Shown here: piece after piece, positions 34,220 through 43,279 of the stretch
Layout: every line of letters begins with the position of its first letter
Numbering within the stretch: the stretch's first letter is position 1
Source of the DNA: Paraburkholderia atlantica
GTDB lineage: Bacteria; Pseudomonadota; Gammaproteobacteria; Burkholderiales; Burkholderiaceae
Assembly: GCF_009362785.1 (NCBI RefSeq)
Contig: NZ_WHNQ01000032.1
Coordinates: forward strand, 18,654-82,653
Direction: 5' to 3'
DNA length: 64,000 nt
Notes under the pieces: generated by a model
Told to the model about the DNA's origin: nothing
Seen by the model: only the letters and a program-made list of their open reading frames with translations
Databases searched by the model: none
Made by a program: the position numbers and the translations under genes

Positions 34220-35176
34220 ATGGCACTACACGTCCTGCATTACCTACATCATGGCCGTGCCCAGTGGGGCGTGGTCGCAGAGGGCGCCATCACACCGATT
34301 CCAGGCGAGTACGAATCAACCGCCGCGTTCATCGAGGCCAATCCGGTCGAGCGGCTCATGATACTCAGCGGTCCATCGATTCCCGAATCGGAAGTGCAGT
34401 GGCTGTCGCCCATCACCGCCAACCAGCAGTTCATCTGCCAGGGCGCGAATTACCGCCAGCATATGATCGAGTCCGGCATGGACCCGGACGTCAAGAAGTT
34501 CAACATGATTTTCACGAAGGCACCCAGCTGCATCGTTGCGGCGGACTCGGCCATCGTGAAACCACGCGCGGTGCGATTCCTCGACTATGAGATCGAACTC
34601 GGTCTCGTGCTCAAACGCGATATCACTTCGGGTGAGACTGTCACCGAGGCAAACCTGCACGAGTACATCGCGGGCGTTGTGATCGTCAACGATTATTCAG
34701 CGCGTGATATCCAGATTCCGCAGATGCAGTTTTACAAGGGCAAGAGCTTTCGGACATTTGGCCCTGTCGGCCCTTATCTTTGCCTGCTCGAGAAGCATGA
34801 CATTCCGAAGCTGAAAGAGCTCGTGCTGACGCTCACGGTCAACGGAACCGTTCGCCAGAACGACACTACTGCTGGCCTTGTCTATGGCCCGGCAGAGACT
34901 CTGACCGAGCTCTCCCGTGTGCACGACCTGCGCACGGGTGACCTGCTTGCAACCGGCACGCCATCTGGATGTGCGCTGAGCATTCCTTCACCGGAGAAGC
35001 AGCGCGCTGCGGCGCAGTTGTCGGAAGAGGATAAATGGCGGCTTTTCCTGAAGATGCAGGAGGACAGGCCTCAGTATCTTCAGGTGGGAGACGTCGTCGA
35101 GGCATGGATTGTCAGCCTCGACCGCTCAATCAACCTGGGCGTGCAGCAAAACGTCGTCGTTGAAGAGGCAGTATGA
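34220..35176 (+). CDS. Fumarylacetoacetate hydrolase family protein
   Basis: A 318-aa FAH-family enzyme. The fold's core is visible: ICQGANYRQHMIESGMDPD near 72-90, the metal-binding Glu residues in FLDYEIELGLVLKRD (about 117-131), VVIVNDYSARDIQ and LRTGDLLATGTPSGC near 240. Members hydrolyse or decarboxylate ring-cleavage products of aromatic pathways using Mg or Mn. GGAG precedes the ATG. The stop overlaps the ligase gene (ATGA). Position after the VOC dioxygenase strongly suggests that it handles the ring-fission product. Confidence 0.92.
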   Translation: MALHVLHYLHHGRAQWGVVAEGAITPIPGEYESTAAFIEANPVERLMILSGPSIPESEVQWLSPITANQQFICQGANYRQHMIESGMDPDVKKFNMIFTKAPSCIVAADSAIVKPRAVRFLDYEIELGLVLKRDITSGETVTEANLHEYIAGVVIVNDYSARDIQIPQMQFYKGKSFRTFGPVGPYLCLLEKHDIPKLKELVLTLTVNGTVRQNDTTAGLVYGPAETLTELSRVHDLRTGDLLATGTPSGCALSIPSPEKQRAAAQLSEEDKWRLFLKMQEDRPQYLQVGDVVEAWIVSLDRSINLGVQQNVVVEEAV

Positions 35177-37152
35177 AAGACGCCGCAAAAGGACAGGATG
35201 TTCTCGCTATCGAAGCACCGGGACAACTGCCGGATCTTCCGTCGAGCACCTACCAAATGATCTGCAGGGGCGCTGCCATCAATCCATCGGCGCCCGCGCT
35301 TTCCTTCTTTCGAACAGCCGATGAGTATGCCAGCCCGGAGTGCTGGACGTACAGCGACCTGTTCCGTGATATCACGTGCACCGCAAACATGTTCTCGCGG
35401 CTGGGCGTGGAAAGGAACACCGTCATCGCCTATGTGCTGCCGAATCTGCCAGAGACACACTTCGTGATCTGGGGAGGCGAAGCGGTGGGAATTGTCTGCG
35501 CGATCAATCCGCTGCTTGAAAGCGAGGCGATCGGCGAATTGCTGAAGGCGTCGGGTGCCAGCGTGCTCGTAACGCTCGCGCCGTTCCCCGGGACTGACCT
35601 ATGGCAAAAAACGCAAGCGGTGTTGCACCACGTCCCTGCCATAAAAGATCTGGTTCTCGTTAATCTAGCCGACCGGATACCGGGGGAAAAAGGATTGGCA
35701 GCCCGGATACTACAACGTGGCGAAACCGCAAGTCTGCATGGCAAAGGCGGCGTGCGCAGCGCGGTTCCCACGCAGATCCGGGTCCATGATTTTGGCACCG
35801 CAATGGCGAACGAGTCCGGAATATCGCTCGACGACTCGCCCTCGGCGCGGATCGACGATATCTCGTCCTGCTTCTGCACGGGCGGAACCACGGGACTGCC
35901 GAAGATCGCGATGCGCCGGCACCGCAATGAGGTTGCCAATGCGTGGAACGCCGGTCGGTTTCTCGGCGAAAGCATCGGTCCGGGCAAAACAATATTTTGC
36001 GGACTGCCGCTATTTCATGTGAATGCCGTGATGGTGACGGGTCTACTAGCGTTCTCGCGCGGCGCTCATGTCGTTCTCGGCACACCACAAGGATATCGCG
36101 GCGACGGTGTTGTAAAGCGCTTCTGGGAAATCGTTGAACATTACGGCATCAATTTCTTCAGCGGTGTGCCAACGCTTTATGGGTCACTGCTCGAGGTTCC
36201 TATTGGCGGACACGATATCAGTTCCCTCGAGTACGGGCTGTGCGGTGCCGCGCCGATGCCAGTGGAATTGCTTCGCAATTTCGAGCATCGCACGGGGGTC
36301 CGAATTCTCGAAGGCTACGGACTCACTGAAGGCGCCTGCGTGAGCAGCGTCAATCCGCCGCTCGGTGAACGCAGGGCCGGCTCGATTGGCCTTTGCCTTC
36401 CCGGTCAGGCTATGAAGGTCGTGGTGGCCGATGAAGCCGGCCGGTATTCGCGCGATTGCGCGGCAGATGAAGTCGGCCAACTGGTGATCTCCGGACCGAA
36501 TGTGTTCGTTGGATATTCCAGGCCAGAGCAGAACAGTGGAATCTGGATGGACCTCGGCGACGGCGAACGTTGGCTCAATACTGGCGATCTCGGGCGCCGC
36601 GATGCCGACGGATACTTCTGGCTCACAGGCCGGAAAAAGGAGCTGATCATTCGGGGCGGTCACAACATCGACCCTGCGGCTATCGAAGAAGCCCTGCATC
36701 GTCATCCCGCGGTTCAGATTGCCGCCGCCGTCGGCCGGCCCGACGCGCATGCGGGCGAGTTGCCGGTTGCCTATGTCCAGCTCAAGCCAGGCGCCACGAC
36801 AACCGAAGCGGAACTGGCCGTATTCCTGCGCGCCTGCATTAGCGAGCGGGCTGCGCTTCCTAAGGCAATCCGCGTCATCGATGCCATGCCGCTGACAGGG
36901 GTCGGCAAGATCTACAAACCGGCGCTGAAATGGCGAGAAATAGCGGACGCATTGCGATCCGCACTCGTTGAGGCCGGTGTCAACGATGCGGCGGTGAGCA
37001 TCGTCGAAGACACCGCTCGCGGGCTGACTGCTCATGTCGAGCTCAGTAGCGTCGAGCTCGAAGAACTGGCGCGCGCGACGCTCGCTCGCTTTCCGTTCGG
37101 CTTTTCGCTTTCCATCCCGGCGAGTTCGGGCGGAAGAGCGGGTCACGCCTGA
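35173..37152 (+). CDS. Acyl-CoA synthetase (AMP-forming)
   Basis: A 659-aa adenylate-forming ligase, longer than the usual 500-570. The ATP motif is CTGGTTGLPK (about residues 235-244), the A5 region is GYGLTEGACVSSVNPP, the Asp motif is WLNTGDLGRRDADGYFWLTG, and the catalytic Lys is in the C-terminal GVGKIYKPALKW. A C-terminal extension of about 70 residues after the catalytic Lys is not typical. It is coupled to the FAH gene. It would convert a carboxylic acid to its CoA thioester, either the pathway substrate or a cleavage product. Substrate unknown. Confidence 0.9.
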   Translation: MKDAAKGQDVLAIEAPGQLPDLPSSTYQMICRGAAINPSAPALSFFRTADEYASPECWTYSDLFRDITCTANMFSRLGVERNTVIAYVLPNLPETHFVIWGGEAVGIVCAINPLLESEAIGELLKASGASVLVTLAPFPGTDLWQKTQAVLHHVPAIKDLVLVNLADRIPGEKGLAARILQRGETASLHGKGGVRSAVPTQIRVHDFGTAMANESGISLDDSPSARIDDISSCFCTGGTTGLPKIAMRRHRNEVANAWNAGRFLGESIGPGKTIFCGLPLFHVNAVMVTGLLAFSRGAHVVLGTPQGYRGDGVVKRFWEIVEHYGINFFSGVPTLYGSLLEVPIGGHDISSLEYGLCGAAPMPVELLRNFEHRTGVRILEGYGLTEGACVSSVNPPLGERRAGSIGLCLPGQAMKVVVADEAGRYSRDCAADEVGQLVISGPNVFVGYSRPEQNSGIWMDLGDGERWLNTGDLGRRDADGYFWLTGRKKELIIRGGHNIDPAAIEEALHRHPAVQIAAAVGRPDAHAGELPVAYVQLKPGATTTEAELAVFLRACISERAALPKAIRVIDAMPLTGVGKIYKPALKWREIADALRSALVEAGVNDAAVSIVEDTARGLTAHVELSSVELEELARATLARFPFGFSLSIPASSGGRAGHA

Positions 37153-37536
37153 ACGCCAGTGGCATTTGTTTTCGAGCTAGAGCAGTGGTTTTTAAAAATG
37201 GCTCGGCCCCGTTTCGGCAACGCCACTGCGGATTACCCGCTCGGGTCGCACGCCGTCGACTCGGGGTGTCTACGTACACATCGAACTTACGTCAGGCATA
37301 GACCTGTAGCCGCGCGATTTTGCTGGGGGCACGAAGAAGAGCGGTGGAAAGCGCCATCAGAAACGCACGAAAGCGCGTCATTTCATTTAGTACGACTGCA
37401 TGAGACGCGGGCCTGACGTCGTTCGATGCAAACGAGCCAGAGCTATGCCGACACCACGCGGTCACGGGCGCCTCATGAAGCGCCCTGACCGGCAGGGCGA
37501 CAAAAACTATTCAGCCAATGAGACAGGAGAAGACAC
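37153..37536. other. Intergenic region with a perfect hairpin
   Basis: These 384 bases lie between the ligase and OmpW genes. No coding region is seen. A perfect stem, GGGCGC-ctcatgaa-GCGCCC (37466-37485), precedes the OmpW ribosome site by about 40 bases; it lacks a T-tract and may lie in the OmpW leader. A separate OmpW promoter is likely here. Confidence 0.45.
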
Positions 37537-38277
37537 GTGATGAACGACAGGAGAACGGTTCGCCCCGCTGGTTTCGCGGTGTGCCTCTGCGCGGCGGCGT
37601 TTGCTGGCAACGCGAATGCGCAGACAGCCGGGAGCTTCACCGTGGCGACCGGGTGGCTCCACGTCGCGCCACAGAGTAGTGCAACACCGCTGACCGTGGA
37701 AAGCGTGGGTGGCATGACAGTGAATCAGCAACTGCCCGGTACTGGGGCGCATGCGACGTCCACGGACACAATGGGGATCACGACCGAGTATTACGTCACC
37801 GACCACATTGGCATTGCGACGCTCATCGGACTCCCGCTCACGGTGGATCTGGTCGGGGATGGCGCGCTCGCGAAGTATGGAACCCTGGGCTCGACGCGGC
37901 CGATTCCGCCCGCGCTTGTCTTTCGATATCACCTGCTTTCCGCCCAGTCGAAGTTCCGTCCTTTCATCGGACTAGGCGTGAACTATACGTGGTTCACCCA
38001 GGTGCGTACGACTAACAGTCGGTTTGTCACTGACAGTCTCGGTCCAGGCGGGTCGGCGCACGCATCCCTCAGTTCGTCCTGGAACCCGGTATTCGAGATC
38101 GGGGCTTATTACGCGATGACGAACCACTGGTCCGTGGGTGCCAGCGTCGGTTACGTTCCTGTAAAGACACACCTTACGCTGGACGGGACTACGGCTAAAG
38201 GGACGCAAATCGTTTCGACATCGACGATCCGTCTCAATCCCGTAAATGTCTTCCTGAATGTCGCCTATACCTTCTAG
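37537..38277 (+). CDS. OmpW-family outer-membrane protein
   Basis: A 246-aa beta-barrel porin-like protein. The GTG at 37537 has AGGAG at ideal spacing; the next codon, ATG at 37540, is the alternative. A signal peptide ends at GNANAQ (about residue 28). The mature protein has alternating hydrophobic strands, IPPALVFRYHLL and FRPFIGLGVNYTWF, and ends with the C-terminal aromatic strand NPVNVFLNVAYTF needed for outer-membrane insertion. OmpW/AlkL proteins admit hydrophobic molecules. Between the ligase and the molybdenum enzyme genes, it probably imports the cluster's substrate. Confidence 0.92.
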   Translation: MMNDRRTVRPAGFAVCLCAAAFAGNANAQTAGSFTVATGWLHVAPQSSATPLTVESVGGMTVNQQLPGTGAHATSTDTMGITTEYYVTDHIGIATLIGLPLTVDLVGDGALAKYGTLGSTRPIPPALVFRYHLLSAQSKFRPFIGLGVNYTWFTQVRTTNSRFVTDSLGPGGSAHASLSSSWNPVFEIGAYYAMTNHWSVGASVGYVPVKTHLTLDGTTAKGTQIVSTSTIRLNPVNVFLNVAYTF

Positions 38278-38342
38278 CCCGCAAGGACAGCGTTTCAGGC
38301 GCCGGACACGGCGGAATACGTTCAACCAGTTTAGAGGTTCAA

Positions 38343-38498
38343 ATGCACAACAAAATGAGGAAACTCGACCATTCGGAACACGCTGATGACGTCCCGATGG
38401 ACGTAACGCTGCGGCGTACAGTTCCTGTCGCGCGCGTGGGAGTAATGGTTGTGCAAGCGCTTTGGCCATCTCCTGCTTCAATGTTTCATCTCGGGTGA
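38343..38498 (+). CDS. Possible 51-aa leader ORF upstream of the molybdoenzyme
   Basis: An ATG at 38343 with AGAGG six bases upstream opens a 51-codon frame whose TGA ends four bases before the molybdoenzyme ATG, so ribosomes could pass from one to the other. The sequence (start MHNKMRKLDHSEHADDVPMD) has no recognised domain. Its plausibility rests on the ribosome site and coupling only. Confidence 0.3.
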   Translation: MHNKMRKLDHSEHADDVPMDVTLRRTVPVARVGVMVVQALWPSPASMFHLG

Positions 38499-38502
38499 AA
38501 CC

Positions 38503-41481
38503 ATGAAGCGACAAGTGCTCAAATCGATTCTGTTCGCGCTGCCCAAGGTACTCGGCCTGACGGCAAGCCGGTTCCCCGCCTATCGTCAGCGCCTCAAGGA
38601 GCGGAACATTGTCGCCTGGATCGGGCTGATGGATCGGAGCGTCGGCCGCGTCATAGAAATCAGGAACGGTCGCGTCCGGTCGCGCGCCTGCACGCGTGGG
38701 ACAGCCGACGTGAGCATCCTGTTCAAGGATGTCGCCACGGCCCTCAAATTTCTGTCGCCACGGCAGGACCATGCTGAAATTATTCATGCGGCAAAGAACT
38801 TCAAGGTGGTGACGGAGGGCGAGGATGAACTGCTGGTGTGGTTCATGCAAACGCTCAGTATGATGCAAACCATCAGCCTGCCGATGGGCACACCAATGCG
38901 GGACGGCACGCGCCGATACACGACCTGCACGAACGGCGGCCCTTTGTTCGTTTACGTGAAGGATGATCGCATCATTCGGGTGACGCCTATCGATCTGGAC
39001 GGCAAGGACGCTGCCAGTTGGGAGATCGAGGCGCGCGGGCGCCGCTTCAGTCCACCACGGCGAGGTCTGGTCGCGCCGCACGCATTGGCGATCAAGTCGC
39101 TCGTCTATTCCGACAAACGGATTCTTCATCCGTTGAAGCGCGTTGATTTCGACCCAGATGGCGAGCGCAATCCGCAAAATCGCGGCAAGTCGGGCTACGT
39201 CCCGATCAGCTGGGACGAGGCACTGGACATCGTTGGGAAAGAAATCAACCGGCAAAAGCGCGTTCACGGTCCCGGCTCGATTACGTTTCCCATGTCGTCG
39301 CATCATCAGTGGGGGAACATCGGCTACTACCTCAGCGCGCTCACCCGCTTCGCCAATCTGATCGGCTTCACCCGGGTTGCCGCGAATCCGGACAGTTGGG
39401 AAGGCTGGTACTGGGGTGCGATGCATCACTTCGGCAACTCGATGCGCGTCGGTGTGCCGTCAGGCTATGGCGGCATCGAAGACTGCCTGAAGGAGGCGGA
39501 AATGATCGTCTTCTGGTCTTCCGATCCGGAAAGCACTAACGGCGCGTATGCGGGATTCGAGGGTACGCCGCGGCGCCTGTGGGCGAAAGAACTGGGCATC
39601 GAGTTCGTTCACATCGACCCACACTGCAATCCGACCGCGCAGTTGCTGGGCGGGCGTTGGATTCCCGTTCGACCGCAAACCGATGCGGCTCTCGCGACCG
39701 CGATCATGTACGTTTGGGCCGTGGAGGGCTTATACGACCAGGATTACGTCGCTAACCGCACGACCGGCTTCGCTGAATGGAGCGCCTATCTGCTGGGCGA
39801 TACGGACGGCGTGCCGAAGACGCCTGAATGGCAACAGTCCGAGACCGGCGTGCCCGCGAAGGATGTGCGGGCGCTCGCTCGCCTGTGGGGAAAAAAGAAA
39901 GTCTATCTCTCTGTCGGCATGACAGGCGCGGGCTTCGGCGGGGCAGGACGCGGCGCGACCGGGGCGCAATGGGCGCGCTGCATGATCATGATGATGGCGA
40001 TGCAGGGGTGGGGTAAGCCGGGCGTAAATTTTGGGTGTCTGCAGCTGGGTGCTCCGCACGACCTCCACTTTTATTTCCCTGGCTATGCCGACGGCGGGAT
40101 GTCCGGCGACCTCGCGTGGACCGCCAATGCCGTAAATAACTATCAGCGCATGCCGCACATCCTGACGATGAATCCCGTCAAACAGATGGTCCCGCGGCAG
40201 CAGCTACCCGATGCCATCATCAACGGCCATGCGACAGGATACCTGTGGGACGGTATGTCTCAGGAAGCGCAGTTCGCGCCCTTCAGCTACCCGATGCCGG
40301 GCTATTCGCCGATCCACATGATCTATCGCTATGGCGGATCTTCCTTCAGCACCGTCACGAAGTCTGGACGCTGGGCCGATGCCTATCAACATTCCAGCAT
40401 CGAATTCGTGGTGAACCAGTCGATCTGGATGGAAGGGGAGGCGCAGTTCGCCGACATCATTCTGCCGGCTTGCACATCGCTCGAGCGATGGGACATCGGC
40501 GAGTGGTCGAATTCAGGCGGCTACGCGCATCATGGCTTCAACACCGTCAATCATCGAATGGTAACGATGCAGCACAAATGCATCGAGCCACTGGGCGAAT
40601 CCCGCTCGGACTACGATATCTTCGCCGCTATTCTGACCCGTCTTGGTCTTGGCGGTGTCTTCACCGAGGGCTGCGGCGAACTCGATTGGGTCAAGCGGGT
40701 ATTCGAATCGTCGGATCTGCCCGATCACGTTTCGTGGCGCGAATTCTGCCGCAAGGGATATTTCGTCGTACCGCCCGAAAAGCCCGAATTGCGCCATGCC
40801 GTCGACATGCGCTGGTTCGCGGAAGGTCGTCGCAAGGATTTGCACGAACCGCATCCGATGCCGTCGCAGTATGCCGAAAAGTTCGGCATGGGCCTGCAGA
40901 CGCCGAGCGGCAAGCTCGAGTTCGTACCCGAGTTGCTGAAGCGGCACACCGCCGATAATCCCGAGCGGCCCGCACTGAACCGGTATATCCCGTCGTGGGA
41001 GGGCTTGCGCAGTGAATTGGCCCAGCGCTATCCCCTGCAACTGATAGCAACTCACAGCCGCTACAGTTTTCATACCCATTGCGACGGCAAGAATTCGTCA
41101 GTCAACAGCGTCGAGGATCATCGTGCGCTGGTCGGCGGTCACCGCTTCTGGCTGCTGAGGCTCGGGTTCGCAGACGCGGCCGCGCGAGGCATTGCTCATC
41201 GCGACCTCGTCAAGGTCTACAACGACCGGGGCGCCGTGATCTGTGCGGCTGATGTGTCGGCTTTGTTAACCCCTGGTGTCGTCAAGTCGTATGAGGCAAG
41301 CGCGGAATTCCAGATGATCGAAGTGGACGGCGAACGTGTCGAGATCGGCGGCTGCATGAACATGCTCACTCCTGACCGGTCGCAGACGGCGGGCACGAGC
41401 AGCATGAGCCCGAATTCATGTCTCGTGCAGGTTGAAAAATGGAAAGGCGCCGATGCGTTCCTGCTCGGTCGCGCAGCGTGA
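38503..41481 (+). CDS. Molybdopterin enzyme, transhydroxylase/resorcinol-hydroxylase large subunit, with SCP2-like N-terminus
   Basis: A 992-aa DMSO-reductase-family enzyme with bis-molybdopterin cofactor. The N-terminal Fe-S cysteine motif of most relatives is absent, as in pyrogallol-phloroglucinol transhydroxylase. From about residue 125 (YTTCTNGGPLFVYVKDDRII) it follows that family: SSHHQWGN (His267-268) and NPDSWEGWYWG (Ser298) appear to match the transhydroxylase active-site His144 and Mo ligand Ser175 from Pelobacter acidigallici, shifted by a constant 123 residues. The first ~120 residues resemble an SCP2-type lipid-binding domain (NIVAWIGLMDRSVGRVIEIR and later LKFLSPRQD), which the Pelobacter enzyme lacks. 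With the small subunit it probably moves a hydroxyl on a phenolic ring. A start at 38449 is possible. Alternative: another phenol hydroxylase or dehydroxylase of the same family. Confidence 0.82.
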   Translation: MKRQVLKSILFALPKVLGLTASRFPAYRQRLKERNIVAWIGLMDRSVGRVIEIRNGRVRSRACTRGTADVSILFKDVATALKFLSPRQDHAEIIHAAKNFKVVTEGEDELLVWFMQTLSMMQTISLPMGTPMRDGTRRYTTCTNGGPLFVYVKDDRIIRVTPIDLDGKDAASWEIEARGRRFSPPRRGLVAPHALAIKSLVYSDKRILHPLKRVDFDPDGERNPQNRGKSGYVPISWDEALDIVGKEINRQKRVHGPGSITFPMSSHHQWGNIGYYLSALTRFANLIGFTRVAANPDSWEGWYWGAMHHFGNSMRVGVPSGYGGIEDCLKEAEMIVFWSSDPESTNGAYAGFEGTPRRLWAKELGIEFVHIDPHCNPTAQLLGGRWIPVRPQTDAALATAIMYVWAVEGLYDQDYVANRTTGFAEWSAYLLGDTDGVPKTPEWQQSETGVPAKDVRALARLWGKKKVYLSVGMTGAGFGGAGRGATGAQWARCMIMMMAMQGWGKPGVNFGCLQLGAPHDLHFYFPGYADGGMSGDLAWTANAVNNYQRMPHILTMNPVKQMVPRQQLPDAIINGHATGYLWDGMSQEAQFAPFSYPMPGYSPIHMIYRYGGSSFSTVTKSGRWADAYQHSSIEFVVNQSIWMEGEAQFADIILPACTSLERWDIGEWSNSGGYAHHGFNTVNHRMVTMQHKCIEPLGESRSDYDIFAAILTRLGLGGVFTEGCGELDWVKRVFESSDLPDHVSWREFCRKGYFVVPPEKPELRHAVDMRWFAEGRRKDLHEPHPMPSQYAEKFGMGLQTPSGKLEFVPELLKRHTADNPERPALNRYIPSWEGLRSELAQRYPLQLIATHSRYSFHTHCDGKNSSVNSVEDHRALVGGHRFWLLRLGFADAAARGIAHRDLVKVYNDRGAVICAADVSALLTPGVVKSYEASAEFQMIEVDGERVEIGGCMNMLTPDRSQTAGTSSMSPNSCLVQVEKWKGADAFLLGRAA

Positions 41482-41492
41482 GGAGAAACGCC

Positions 41493-42356
41493 ATGAGCAA
41501 GTGGAATCTGGTTATCAAGGTCGGGCGCTGCGAGAACTGCCAGAACTGCGTGATCGCCGCGCGCGATGAGCACGTTGGCAACGACTTTCCCGGTTACTCC
41601 GCACCCGCTTCGGCCGATGCCGAAAGCACCATTCGCATCATGCGCCGCGTGCAAGGCGATTCGCACATGGCGGAGACGACGTACTTGCCGGTCATGTGCA
41701 ATCACTGCGACGACGCACCGTGCATGCGTGCAGGCGGCGACGCCATCCGCAAGCGCGCCGACGGCATCGTCATCATCGATCCGGACAAGGCGCGGGGCAG
41801 AAAGGACATCGTCAAGGCCTGTCCATACAAGGCGATCGTATGGAACGAGGCATTGCAGCTGCCGCAGACATGGATCTTCGATGCCCATCTTCTCGACCAG
41901 GGTTGGCAACAGCCGCGATGCGAACAGTCCTGCCCAACGGGCGTTTTCGAAACCGTCAGGCTCGATGACGCCGCAATGGCAGAGAAGGCAAGACGGGAGG
42001 GTCTCAAAGTTCTTGAACCGAGGTTAAAAACCAGTCCCCGCGTCTGGTACAGCGGCCTCGATCGTTGGGAAACCTGTTTTATCGGCGGCAGTGTCAGTGC
42101 GCAGGTGGGGCAGGTCGTCGAGTGTGTCGCTGATGCGGCCGTTGCGCTGTACTGGTGCAATCGGAAGGTGGCCGAAACCGTCACCGACGCGTTCGGCGAT
42201 TTCCGGTTTTCGCGGCTCATCAAAGATAGCGGCCATTATCGGATCGAGATTCGTCATGCCTTGGGCAATGCGTCGCGCGAATGCGTATTGGGCGAGAGCG
42301 TGTATCTCGGCGAGATCGGCCTCGTGCAGTCGACGAGCGCGGTTGAGGTCGACTGA
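41493..42356 (+). CDS. Molybdoenzyme small subunit, three-cluster ferredoxin-like
   Basis: A 287-aa electron-transfer subunit. AGGAG precedes the ATG, 11 bases after the large-subunit stop. Cysteine groups CENCQNC (about 11-17), CNHCDDAPC (about 70-78), ACPYKA and CEQSCPTG can hold three [4Fe-4S] clusters, as in the transhydroxylase beta subunit. After about residue 205 a C-terminal beta-sandwich-like domain (VALYWCNRKVAETVTDAFGD) resembles carboxypeptidase-regulatory folds, again as in that family. There is no twin-arginine signal on either subunit, so the enzyme is probably cytoplasmic. Confidence 0.87.
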   Translation: MSKWNLVIKVGRCENCQNCVIAARDEHVGNDFPGYSAPASADAESTIRIMRRVQGDSHMAETTYLPVMCNHCDDAPCMRAGGDAIRKRADGIVIIDPDKARGRKDIVKACPYKAIVWNEALQLPQTWIFDAHLLDQGWQQPRCEQSCPTGVFETVRLDDAAMAEKARREGLKVLEPRLKTSPRVWYSGLDRWETCFIGGSVSAQVGQVVECVADAAVALYWCNRKVAETVTDAFGDFRFSRLIKDSGHYRIEIRHALGNASRECVLGESVYLGEIGLVQSTSAVEVD

Positions 42357-42378
42357 TGCCGGCGCTGTGTATCCATCC

Positions 42379-43053
42379 ATGAAACCGGTACGCCTGACAC
42401 GCGCATGCAAAAAAGAGCGGACGCGAGAGCGCCTGCTCGACGCAGCGCGCCGTTCGTTCATCGAGCGGGGCCTGGCCGCGACGAGTGTGGAACACATCGC
42501 CGAGGCGGCCGGTTACACGCGTGGCGCCTTCTATTCAAACTTCAGCAGCCAGCTGGAACTGCTCCTCGAATTGCTGCAACGCGATGTAGAAAAGACGTGT
42601 GCGGACTTGCAGGCGATCATCAAATTGCCTTGCGCGCCGGCCCAGGAAAAGGTTCGCGCACTCGCGCGTCTGAGTTGCGCTGAATTCGAGAGTGATTGTT
42701 TTACGCTATGGGTCGAAGCCGGGCTTCTCGCTTCCCGCGATAGCACGGTTCGGGAGCGGGTCACCGGGCTGCGGCAAAGGAAGCTGGCGAAGCTGGCTGC
42801 GTGTCTGCGTGCAGGCGCGCGTCCGGGCGACGGCGGCTGGCTCGCTCAACCTGAGGTGCTCGCGGCGGCCCTCGTCAGCCTTTGCGACGGCATGCGTTTC
42901 TTCCGGCTGTGCAATCCGGAGGAAAGGACGGACGAGGCGATTCGAGTCATTTTGGCGGCCTTGTCTTCCTGCACTTCGAACGGTCCGGTACTGGGGAAAC
43001 TTGAATCGCTGGATGACACCGGTGCAACAGTCAGCTCCCAGGCGCGTCCTTAA
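42379..43053 (+). CDS. TetR-family transcriptional regulator
   Basis: A 224-aa TetR-type regulator, unrelated in its ligand domain to the other two here. The DNA-binding domain is at residues about 8-55 (RTRERLLDAARRSFIERGLA, then GYTRGAFYSNFSSQLELLLE). The ATG at 42379 follows the small-subunit stop by 22 bases in the same direction, so it may be co-transcribed with the molybdoenzyme and give feedback control. The ligand is unknown; a phenolic compound is a reasonable guess. Confidence 0.88.
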   Translation: MKPVRLTRACKKERTRERLLDAARRSFIERGLAATSVEHIAEAAGYTRGAFYSNFSSQLELLLELLQRDVEKTCADLQAIIKLPCAPAQEKVRALARLSCAEFESDCFTLWVEAGLLASRDSTVRERVTGLRQRKLAKLAACLRAGARPGDGGWLAQPEVLAAALVSLCDGMRFFRLCNPEERTDEAIRVILAALSSCTSNGPVLGKLESLDDTGATVSSQARP

Positions 43054-43079
43054 GACTGATGGCTCATTTCATGAAAGCT

Positions 43080-43279
43080 GCGGTATTCCTGTGGGTACGC
43101 GTCGCGACCTGCAGGAATCGCTCGATTTCGCGGCCGACGGAAAAGTGCGCGCGCATATCCACCATGAGCGGCTAGACAACATTAACGACCTGTTCACCGC
43201 ATTGCGCGAAGGCAAGGTCGACCATCCCGATGCCTGCCGCGTCTTCGAGTTGCCTCGAGTCAGCGAGGATTCTGAATGA
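43080..43279 (+). pseudogene. C-terminal fragment of a zinc-type alcohol dehydrogenase
   Basis: The plus-strand frame gives PVGTRRDLQESLDFAADGKV, then RAHIHHERLDNINDLFTALR and EGKVDHPDACRVFELPR before the stop. This matches the last ~60 residues of AdhP-like alcohol dehydrogenases. The remainder of the gene, including both zinc sites and the cofactor domain, is absent. Its end overlaps the end of the acylase gene. Confidence 0.65.

Noticed and set aside
37466..37485. Hairpin GGGCGC-ctcatgaa-GCGCCC as a terminator of the ligase gene
   Set aside because: No T-tract follows and it is over 300 bases after the stop; it is kept only as a possible leader structure.
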